Of a stretch of DNA of 22,236 nt, positions 13,491 to 18,084 are shown in pieces (position 1 is the first letter of the stretch; each line of letters opens with the position of its first letter). The position numbers were made by a program, and so were the translations under genes. The stretch comes from a virus: positions 1-22,236 of IMG/VR virus record IMGVR_UViG_3300042731_007046; one strand, given 5' to 3'. Below the pieces are notes generated by a model, which worked only from the letters and a program-made list of their open reading frames with translations, made no database searches and was not told the origin of the DNA.

Positions 13491-13629
13491 TTGTGCGAGG
13501 ACTACGGATCCGCGTGCTATCCACTGCACCACCGGCAGGACTTCCGTGCGTCCACTGCCTATACCGGGTAGGATTCGAACCTACGTCTCAGATCCGGTCC
13601 ACGCTTCGTCCGACTGATCAGGCCGGATA
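13491..13629 (-). pseudogene. Degenerate tRNA stretch (at least two remnants)
   Basis: One unit at about 13557-13629 has a perfect T-arm (GTAGG TTCGAAT CCTAC) and a bulged acceptor (TATCCGG/CCGGTATA), but its middle cannot be folded into a normal anticodon arm, and CCA is replaced by GGCA. Before it in + coordinates, 13491-13536 has a D-arm (GTGC...GCAC) and 5' half but no T-arm or CCA. The stretches 13514-13540 and 13547-13573 resemble each other (GTGC..TCCACTGC..ACCGG), suggesting duplication and decay. No anticodon is assigned. Confidence 0.5.
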
Positions 13630-13632
13630 ACT

Positions 13633-13709
13633 TGGTCGATCCAGAGGGCCACGATCCCTCACCTCCCGGATTAAAAGTCCGGTATGCTGCCCACTTACAC
13701 CACAGACCG
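13633..13709 (-). tRNA. tRNA-Lys (TTT), unusual T-loop
   Basis: 77 nt, CCA encoded. Acceptor CGGTCTG/TGGATCG with wobbles; anticodon stem CCGGA/TCCGG, loop CTTTTAA, anticodon TTT. The T-loop is ATCGTGG, the same unusual loop as tRNA-Trp: A at 54 and T at 58. Confidence 0.88.
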
Positions 13710-13717
13710 ACAGAAAT

Positions 13718-13795
13718 TGGTACCCCGTCAAGGAGTCGAACCTTGCCATTGCGCTCTTTGTAAGAGAGGCTCCTCACCCGTTGGGACTACAGGGC
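13718..13795 (-). tRNA. tRNA-Val (TAC)
   Basis: 78 nt, CCA encoded, discriminator A. Acceptor GCCCTGT/ACGGGGT; anticodon loop CTTACAA, anticodon TAC, stem CCTCT/AGAGC with one end mismatch (27:43). It is the only Val tRNA, so U34 would have to read all GUN codons. The 62-aa ORF ends 22 nt inside it. Confidence 0.87.
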
Positions 13796-13962
13796 GTACT
13801 TGCTTGTTGCCAAGCGTGTTTCGAAATGGCCGATACGGCAAAGAACGCAGCCCCCAAACTCGCAGAGGACGTAAATCCACATCGCCGACAGGTCCAAGCA
13901 ATTTCAACGAAAAACCCGGGCAACTTGTAAAGCAATTCAAAGAACAACTTTAGCTTTGACAT
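13774..13962 (-). CDS. Small ORF between tRNA-Ile and tRNA-Val
   Basis: 62 aa: MSKLKLFFELLYKLPGFFVE, then IAWTCRRCGFTSSASLGAAF. It has a hydrophobic N-terminal half and one CxxC pair. The ATG is 5 nt past the CCA of tRNA-Ile, without a Shine-Dalgarno; the TGA is 22 nt inside tRNA-Val. It occupies the 171-nt gap between these tRNAs. Plausible small protein of unknown function; another minus-strand frame here is also open, so the call is moderate. Confidence 0.5.
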   Translation of the reverse strand: MSKLKLFFELLYKLPGFFVEIAWTCRRCGFTSSASLGAAFFAVSAISKHAWQQASTPCSPNG

Positions 13963-13966
13963 AACT

Positions 13967-14040
13967 TGGTGCTCCGTAGGGAGTCGAACCCTAGCCTCCC
14001 GGTTATCAGCCGGGTGCTCTGCCACCTGAGCTACAGGAGC
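13967..14040 (-). tRNA. tRNA-Ile (GAT)
   Basis: 74 nt, CCA encoded, discriminator A. Anticodon stem CCCGG/CCGGG, loop CTGATAA, anticodon GAT reads AUC/AUU. Acceptor positions 1-5 pair; 6:67 and 7:66 do not (GCTCCTG against ACGGAGC), and the T-stem is short by one pair as a result. Confidence 0.87.
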
Positions 14041-14046
14041 AAAACT

Positions 14047-14131
14047 TGGTGACCCACCCCGGATTCGAACCGGGACGCCTTTCGGCAGGGCCGTTTGAGG
14101 ACCCCGCGTCTGCCAATTCCGCCAGCAGGCC
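14047..14131 (-). tRNA. tRNA-Leu (CAA)
   Basis: 85 nt with long variable arm (GCCGAAAGGC hairpin). Acceptor GGCCTGC/GTGGGTC with wobbles; anticodon stem GGGTC/GGCCC, loop CTCAAAC, anticodon CAA reads UUG. CCA encoded. Confidence 0.9.
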
Positions 14132-14137
14132 AGATCT

Positions 14138-14222
14138 TGGTACCCCGAGAAGGAGTCGAACCTTCACGCCCGAAGGCACTAGTTTCTAAGACTAGCGTGT
14201 CTGCCAGTTCCACCACCGAGGC
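14138..14222 (-). tRNA. tRNA-Leu (TAG)
   Basis: 85 nt with long variable arm. Acceptor GCCTCGG/TCGGGGT; anticodon stem CTAGT/ACTAG, loop CTTAGAA, anticodon TAG reads CUA and probably other CUN codons. CCA encoded. It is a normal Leu tRNA, not a suppressor. Confidence 0.9.
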
Positions 14223-14231
14223 ACATAAACT

Positions 14232-14308
14232 TGGAAGAAGCGACCGGATTCGAACCGGCGTCACCGGGCTTGAAAGGCCCGCATCCTAGACCGCTAGACG
14301 ACGCTTCC
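14232..14308 (-). tRNA. tRNA-Glu (TTC)
   Basis: 77 nt, CCA encoded. Acceptor GGAAGCG/CGCTTCT; anticodon stem CGGGC/GCCCG, loop CTTTCAA, anticodon TTC reads GAA. Confidence 0.92.
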
Positions 14309-14314
14309 ACAATC

Positions 14315-14388
14315 TGGCTGGCACGGCAGGATTCGAACCTGCACGAAGTGGTTAACAGCCACCCATGCTACCGTTACATCACACGCCA
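14315..14388 (-). tRNA. tRNA-Asn (GTT)
   Basis: 74 nt, CCA encoded, discriminator G as in known Asn tRNAs. Acceptor TGGCGTG/CGTGCCA; anticodon stem GGTGG/CCACT, loop CTGTTAA, anticodon GTT. Confidence 0.92.
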
Positions 14389-14394
14389 ACAAAT

Positions 14395-14469
14395 TGGTCG
14401 GCCAGCGAGGACTCGAACCCCGTCTTCCTGCTCCCAAGGCAGGAGCGCTCACCCTTACGCTACAAGCCG
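14395..14469 (-). tRNA. tRNA-Pro (TGG)
   Basis: 75 nt, CCA encoded. Acceptor CGGCTTG/CTGGCCG with one T6-T67 mismatch; anticodon stem CCTGC/GCAGG, loop CTTGGGA, anticodon TGG. It begins 1 nt after the stop of the 51-aa gene. Confidence 0.9.
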
Positions 14470-14470
14470 A

Positions 14471-14626
14471 TTATCTCTTTGTGCAAGCCCGCTCGAGAAT
14501 CTTCTCACCCTCACGCTTGTTGTGCGTGGCGTAGAAGACCTTTTTGCCTTTCTTGGAGCCATATCGCTTCTTCATCTTGCGCATGACCTTCTCGCCGGAC
14601 CCGCCGTAATACTTCGAAATGGGCAT
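14471..14626 (-). CDS. Small basic conserved-type phage protein (SKYYGG/GEKV motif)
   Basis: 51 aa, starting MPISKYYGGSGEKVMRKMKK, then RYGSKKGKKVFYATHNKREG. This motif order (KxYxGxGEKVMxxMKxRYGxKKGxxVFYATxNKR) is one I recognise as a small domain in many phages, alone or at the ends of capsid-maturation or other virion-gene products; its role is not established to my knowledge. It is very basic. The ATG is 6 nt past the CCA of tRNA-Tyr and the TAA is 1 nt before tRNA-Pro, so the gene fills the slot exactly. It is in the region where no other tRNA fits. Confidence 0.85.
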   Translation of the reverse strand: MPISKYYGGSGEKVMRKMKKRYGSKKGKKVFYATHNKREGEKILERACTKR

Positions 14627-14631
14627 GAACT

Positions 14632-14721
14632 TGGTGCCGCCGCCTGGATTCGAACCAAGAGGGTGCTGTTAAGCACATCGGGGTTACAGCCCGCTCCCGC
14701 CCCTTACGAGACTACGTCGGC
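14632..14721 (-). tRNA. tRNA-Tyr (GTA)
   Basis: 90 nt with a long variable arm (GTGCT-TAAC-AGCAC), as in bacterial Tyr tRNAs. Acceptor GCCGACG/CGGCGGC with one A5-G68 mismatch; anticodon loop CTGTAAC, anticodon GTA. CCA encoded. Confidence 0.9.
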
Positions 14722-14729
14722 ACATAACT

Positions 14730-14804
14730 TGGTAGACCGACCGAGAATTGAACTCGGGTCACAGGAGTGAGGGTCCTGTATCATATCCACTAGACCACCG
14801 GTCC
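14730..14804 (-). tRNA. tRNA-Glu (CTC), C at position 33
   Basis: 75 nt, CCA encoded. Acceptor GGACCGG/TCGGTCT; anticodon stem CAGGA/TCCTG, loop CCCTCAC, anticodon CTC reads GAG. Position 33, almost always T, is C here. T-loop TTCAATT. Confidence 0.87.
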
Positions 14805-14810
14805 AAAAAC

Positions 14811-14885
14811 TGGAGCGACCGGGGGGATTCGAACCCCCACCAAAAGGTTGGAAGCCTCTTGTGCTGCCGTTAACACCACGGACGC
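14811..14885 (-). tRNA. tRNA-Gly (TCC)
   Basis: 75 nt, CCA encoded, discriminator T as in known Gly tRNAs. Acceptor GCGTCCG/CGGTCGC with one T4-T69 mismatch; the anticodon loop CTTCCAA gives TCC. Confidence 0.9.
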
Positions 14886-14891
14886 AAAAAC

Positions 14892-14966
14892 TGGAGCGAT
14901 CACCGGGATTCGGACCCGGGCCTGAACCTTGGCAAGGTTCCATGCTGCCACTAACACCATGACCGC
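14892..14966 (-). tRNA. tRNA-Gly (GCC)
   Basis: 75 nt, CCA encoded. Acceptor GCGGTCA/TGATCGC; anticodon stem GAACC/GGTTC, loop TTGCCAA, anticodon GCC. The T-loop is TCCGAAT, with C in place of T55. Confidence 0.9.
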
Positions 14967-14975
14967 AAAAACTCT

Positions 14976-15035
14976 GCGGAGGTTTTCGCCGCAATTTGCC
15001 TAAGCAGTGATTGTCCCCGGCTGGGCGTCCTCCGC
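14976..15035 (-). ncRNA. Possible structured 60-nt element in the tRNA array
   Basis: It lies in the 78-nt gap between tRNA-His and tRNA-Gly(GCC). The ends form a perfect 7-bp helix (GCGGAGG with CCTCCGC), like a tRNA acceptor stem, and inside are nested CGCC/GGCG and CAAT/ATTG helices. There is no T-loop, no CCA and no anticodon arm. It could be a decayed tRNA or a small RNA processed with the array. The call rests on pairing only. Confidence 0.35.
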
Positions 15036-15044
15036 TCGACCACT

Positions 15045-15120
15045 TGGGGTGCGATATGGGATTCGAACCCATCCCGACAGGTTCACAGCCTGCCATGCTC
15101 TCCGCTACACCAAAAGCACC
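15045..15120 (-). tRNA. tRNA-His (GTG) with encoded G-1
   Basis: 76 nt including the extra 5' G that pairs with discriminator C, both His identity features. Anticodon stem GCAGG/CCTGT, loop CTGTGAA, anticodon GTG. Acceptor GTGCTTT against ATCGCAC leaves T5-C68 and T6-T67 unpaired. CCA encoded. Confidence 0.9.
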
Positions 15121-15126
15121 ACAAAA

Positions 15127-15201
15127 TGGCGGGTACAACGGGATTCGAACCCGCTCTACTGCGCTGACAACGCAGCGTGCATCCAGCGACACTCTGCACC
15201 C
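15127..15201 (-). tRNA. tRNA-Asp (GTC)
   Basis: 75 nt, CCA encoded, discriminator G as known for Asp. Acceptor GGGTGCA/TGTACCC; anticodon stem CTGCG/CGCAG, loop TTGTCAG, anticodon GTC. Confidence 0.92.
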
Positions 15202-15207
15202 AAAACT

Positions 15208-15284
15208 TGGTGGATCACGAGGGATTCGAACCCTCCCTCCCTGCTTGCAAGGCAGGCGTGCTCCCGCTAACACTAGCTTGACCC
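15208..15284 (-). tRNA. tRNA-Ala (TGC)
   Basis: 77 nt, CCA encoded, discriminator A. Anticodon stem CCTGC/GCAGG, loop CTTGCAA, anticodon TGC. Acceptor GGGTCAA/GTGATCC has an A7-G66 mismatch, and about two extra bases lie before the D-stem. It is the first tRNA of the operon. Confidence 0.88.
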
Positions 15285-15305
15285 AAAAACTCTGTTTAAA
15301 CACTC

Positions 15306-15338
15306 GATGGTGGGTGTCTGTCCCGTTTCCCATCCATC
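15306..15338 (-). other. Hairpin at the 5' end of the tRNA transcript
   Basis: GATGG-A-TGGG pairs with CCCA-CCATC (9 bp, one bulged A). With initiation expected near 15339 from the promoter at 15346-15374, this stem would form the very 5' end of the primary transcript, 20 nt before tRNA-Ala. It may protect or help process the precursor. Confidence 0.4.
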
Positions 15339-15345
15339 TGAAACC

Positions 15346-15374
15346 ATCCTACCACAAAAGCAGCAGTTTGTCAA
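15346..15374 (-). promoter_or_regulatory. Promoter P1 of the tRNA operon (sigma70-like)
   Basis: Minus strand: TTGACA (15374-15369), 17-nt spacer ending TGTGG, TAGGAT (15351-15346). Perfect -35, optimal spacing, 4 of 6 bases in the -10. It lies between the capsid-gene terminator and tRNA-Ala. Confidence 0.7.
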
Positions 15375-15449
15375 GGGGCGTGACCAACTTTTTGGTGGGC
15401 CTGTGCTCATTGATCGCGCCCCTTAGGTGGGTTGCTGCATCATGATCTT

Positions 15450-15478
15450 ACGCTACCACACTCCCAAGGCTTTGTCAA
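15450..15478 (-). promoter_or_regulatory. Promoter P2 of the tRNA operon, second tandem copy
   Basis: Minus strand: TTGACA (15478-15473), 17-nt spacer ending TGTGG, TAGCGT (15455-15450). It shares TTGACAAA and TGTGGTAG with the downstream copy at the same spacing. The -10 is weaker (3 of 6), so it may be the minor start. Confidence 0.45.
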
Positions 15479-15489
15479 GCCCTAAATGA

Positions 15490-15517
15490 GAAAAGCCCCG
15501 GGATTTCTCCCAGGGCT
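15490..15517 (-). terminator. Rho-independent terminator after the capsid gene
   Basis: Minus strand: AGCCCTGGGA-GAAA-TCCCGGGGCT, a 10-bp stem (one T-G pair) with a GAAA tetraloop, followed by TTTTC. It begins 38 nt past the capsid stop and ends before the tandem promoters, so it separates head-gene and tRNA transcription. The T-run is short. Confidence 0.85.
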
Positions 15518-15555
15518 CTTCAATCTTCAACCGGCCAGCAGCCGGGAGAAAGCTG

Positions 15556-16548
15556 CTATCCGATGGTTGACTGCGGATCGAGCGTCTTGTAGCGGTAGCT
15601 ACCGCCGATCCCGGTCGGTCCCTCGAGCACAACCGTGGTAAACACGAAGTTGTACGAAACGGCCGCCCCGATCACGCCTTCCGGATCCGCAATAGACTTC
15701 GAGCCCGGAATGACCGCGATATTGAATCTGGTCTTGCGGGGGTCGCGCACGTCGGTCGGTCCACGTCCCTCGAGGTCGACACAGGCAACCGCGCCCTTAC
15801 CAAAGACGTAGGTCCGATACCGGTTCGGCGTGGTCTGCGTCTTGACGTTGGTGCTCTCGATCACCTTGCACCCGGCGACGTTCGCCACAGTGCCGCGGTC
15901 CTCGTAGCGGACCAGTGCCGACTGCTTGAAGTCAGGGTTGTACTTCACGCCGATGTCGGCCAGACCCATCGCATTCGGATCATTGACCAAGTCGTACGTG
16001 GAGTACGGATGCGCGAACACGAGAAACTGCCCGTCCTCGAACGGCTGCACGTCAATCGCCTGAAGCTGGTGACGCGCGTTCCGAAGGTCAGACACCCGCA
16101 GGTATGTCGCCAAAAGCGCCTGATTGGTGCTTGAGCTCTCGGCATCGATGACGCCCCGGGTGATGGTGTCGACACTGAGCCCGGCCTGATAGCCAAGCAA
16201 ACCGGCGGCCGCCTCAACGATGGGATCAAGGGAGGTGTCCTTCAGCAGATCTGAAACCGTGATGAACGCGGTGTACTGCGAGACGGTCGCAGACAGGATC
16301 TTGCTGGTCAGGCTGAGGCTCGTACCAACCGCGCCTTCAGTCTTCTCGGTCGTGTTTGCTGTGAAGTTCGTGTACCGGAAGAACTGTACCGTTCGGCCGA
16401 CCTGCTTCGGAATCATGTCCTTCTCGCAAGCCATCCTGAACACAAATTTCTTCTGGAGACGGTCCATTGCCCGCTTCTTGTAATACACGCTCTGGAGGTG
16501 GGCTAGACCCGAGCTTGTGGTTAGGTTTCCGGCTGGTGCGTAAGCCAT
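15556..16548 (-). CDS. Major capsid protein, N4-gp56 type
   Basis: 330 aa. The N-terminus MAYAPAGNLTTSSGLAHLQS leads to VYYKKRAMDRLQKKFVFRMA, then KQVGRTVQFFRYTNFTANTT and EGAVGTSLSLTSKILSATVS, followed by QYTAFITVSDLLKDTSLDPI. This order is typical of the N4-gp56 family of HK97-fold capsid proteins (YYxKxxLxxLxPxxVFxxxA...G.TV.FRRY...TEG...). N4 gp56 itself is somewhat longer (about 400 aa). The C-terminal half carries DVRDPRKTRFNIAVIPGSKS. It follows the scaffold-like gene and is followed by a terminator. GGAAGGAG is about 10 nt before the ATG. Confidence 0.9.
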   Translation of the reverse strand: MAYAPAGNLTTSSGLAHLQSVYYKKRAMDRLQKKFVFRMACEKDMIPKQVGRTVQFFRYTNFTANTTEKTEGAVGTSLSLTSKILSATVSQYTAFITVSDLLKDTSLDPIVEAAAGLLGYQAGLSVDTITRGVIDAESSSTNQALLATYLRVSDLRNARHQLQAIDVQPFEDGQFLVFAHPYSTYDLVNDPNAMGLADIGVKYNPDFKQSALVRYEDRGTVANVAGCKVIESTNVKTQTTPNRYRTYVFGKGAVACVDLEGRGPTDVRDPRKTRFNIAVIPGSKSIADPEGVIGAAVSYNFVFTTVVLEGPTGIGGSYRYKTLDPQSTIG

Positions 16549-16565
16549 GCTGGTGTTTCTCCTTC

Positions 16566-16592
16566 CACTTTTAGTATAACATACTGAAAGTG
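16566..16592 (-). repeat. Near-perfect 12-bp inverted repeat upstream of the capsid gene
   Basis: CACTTTTAGTAT and ATACTGAAAGTG, 11 of 12 pairs, 3-nt loop, 18 nt upstream of the capsid start and just before its ribosome site. It also contains TATACT, a weak -10. No U-tail follows. It could be an mRNA stabiliser, an RNase III site, or an operator. Confidence 0.55.
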
Positions 16593-16667
16593 TGCGAGAG
16601 GAGCCGGTCTGGCGCGACTCCTCCCGGTACAGCTATGCGGGGTCATAACTCCCGCTGGTGGAGCAAC

Positions 16668-17630
16668 TTAGCCCTGCGGCGGCAGTCCCTGGGCCATCGC
16701 ATTGATTGCCTGCTCAAGCTGGTCCGCGGTCATGTTTTCCGCCTGTTCCACGAAATTCGGCGGAATTACGCCCGGCGCGTTGCCAACCGGAACCTGCGGA
16801 GGCGGGGCTACCGGACCACCCTGCGCGAATTGCTGCTGCAGCGGATTCGTCTGTGGGGCGGCGGGGGCAGGGCCTCCCATCGGCTGTTGGAACATAGCCG
16901 GGTCGACACCCGGATTCTGGGCCTGCTGTGGATACTGCTGCTGGGGCTGCTGGGGCTGCTGGAACTGGGTCAGATCGGGCAACTGCTCCTGGCTGGCCGT
17001 CATCTGGGCCTGCTGCGCCTGCTGGGCCATGTACGCGTCAAACTGCTGCCGTGTCGGGAACATGCCCCGCATCTGCCCGATAGCCAGGGCGGCCTCGAGG
17101 TTCTGATAGTTCATGTCCCATCCGTTCTGGTTCATGATCTGCTTCAGAATCACGTGCCCCTGCGGGTTCGCGCTGAACTCGGGGTGACGTTCCTTGAACT
17201 CGTACGCTGCCAGCGTATAGTTCTGCTGGGCAACCTGTTGCTGAAGCTGGTCGACCTTCTGCTCCGACTCGGCATTCCGGAACTTGTCCAGGTAATCCAT
17301 GGCAGCCACGGGATCCTTGGCCATTGTGTCCATGAATTGCTTCTGGTCAAATTGCTCCGTCTGCTGCTGCTGTTGGGGCTCAGCCTTGTCTTGGGAGAGC
17401 TCCTCGATCTTGCCGCGGAACTGCTGGAACGTGCTGGACAGGGTGGCCTCCAGGTCCGCTTGGTTCGCGAACTCATACTGCTGGCCTTCCACGGTTAGCC
17501 GAATAGGCTCGGGCTGCTGGTGGGGGGTCTGAGCCGGACGCGTGGGATTCAGGACAGGTCCCTGATTCTGCTGGATTGCGCCCGCTACCTCCTGGACAAA
17601 CTCCTGGAACTGCGGATCTTGGTTGTTCAT
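16668..17630 (-). CDS. Scaffold-like, Gln-rich head assembly protein
   Basis: 320 aa, Gln/Pro-rich and mostly helical: IRLTVEGQQYEFANQADLEA near 43, QKVDQLQQQVAQQNYTLAAY near 123, YEFKERHPEFSANPQGHVIL near 142, and a low-complexity run (LTQFQQPQQPQQQYPQQAQN) near 212. The C-terminus NFVEQAENMTADQLEQAINA is a helix. Position directly upstream of the capsid gene, acidic/Gln helix content and the ExHPEFxxxxQGxxI segment fit phage scaffolding proteins. GGAGGA lies about 9 nt before the ATG. A 119-nt gap with hairpins separates it from the capsid start. Confidence 0.8.
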   Translation of the reverse strand: MNNQDPQFQEFVQEVAGAIQQNQGPVLNPTRPAQTPHQQPEPIRLTVEGQQYEFANQADLEATLSSTFQQFRGKIEELSQDKAEPQQQQQTEQFDQKQFMDTMAKDPVAAMDYLDKFRNAESEQKVDQLQQQVAQQNYTLAAYEFKERHPEFSANPQGHVILKQIMNQNGWDMNYQNLEAALAIGQMRGMFPTRQQFDAYMAQQAQQAQMTASQEQLPDLTQFQQPQQPQQQYPQQAQNPGVDPAMFQQPMGGPAPAAPQTNPLQQQFAQGGPVAPPPQVPVGNAPGVIPPNFVEQAENMTADQLEQAINAMAQGLPPQG

Positions 17631-17668
17631 AGTGCGCTTCCTCCAATCAATTATATCAAATCGGTTAC

Positions 17669-18064
17669 CTACCTAGGTGGGCCCAATTTGGACATCATGG
17701 GCCCCGCTTGCCGGAGATGCTGCATCATCGCCTGATGCTCCTCAGATGTCTGCTGAGTCTCTGGGGTGTTGAACACTCCTGGCGGGGTCTGGTTTACGAG
17801 AGTCTGCTGTGCCTCCTGAAGCTGTTGGACCATGTGCTGCGCGTAGGCCTCCATATTCAGGATGTTGACAAGGAAGGCCCGATACGCGCGCCACTCAGTG
17901 TATAGGCGCTGCTGCTCTTCATCGGTACGAGCGGCTGCCAGCGCATTGAGTAGCGCATCGTGCGTAGCCTGGACCATGTCTCTGAAAATTGACCAACCGG
18001 CGTGGTTAGGCAGGTCGGCGATGTACTTGACATCTTCTGCGGTAAAGTTTTGTTGCGGGTTCAT
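17669..18064 (-). CDS. Small helical protein between portal and scaffold, unknown
   Basis: 131 aa from the ATG at 18064 (MNPQQNFTAEDVKYIADLPN); I preferred it to a GTG two codons upstream because GGAG then sits 5 nt away. It is all helical by eye (WSIFRDMVQATHDALLNALA, then RTDEEQQRLYTEWRAYRAFL) with a Gln/Thr/Pro-rich C-terminus. Such a gene between portal and scaffold is common in phages with this head type; the role is not known to me. The gap to the portal stop is 20 nt. Confidence 0.7.
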   Translation of the reverse strand: MNPQQNFTAEDVKYIADLPNHAGWSIFRDMVQATHDALLNALAAARTDEEQQRLYTEWRAYRAFLVNILNMEAYAQHMVQQLQEAQQTLVNQTPPGVFNTPETQQTSEEHQAMMQHLRQAGPMMSKLGPPR

Positions 18065-18084
18065 ACTCACTCCTCAGTCAGTAG

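Noticed and set aside
14138-14222. TAG anticodon looked at as a possible stop suppressor
   Set aside because: Anticodon TAG reads the Leu codon CUA; an amber suppressor would need CTA. No suppressor anticodon was found and genes use normal stops.
12080-15284. Regular short units that could be taken for a CRISPR or other repeat array
   Set aside because: The repeated core (GGATTCGAACC and variants) is the T-loop of tRNA genes read backwards; each unit folds as a tRNA.
561-15301. GTTTAAAC palindromes at 561-568 and 15294-15301
   Set aside because: Only two copies, in unrelated contexts; no sign of a functional pair.
16590-17498. Long plus-strand frame opposite the scaffold-like gene
   Set aside because: Leu/Arg-rich shadow of Gln codons on the other strand; no start context or protein-like motif.
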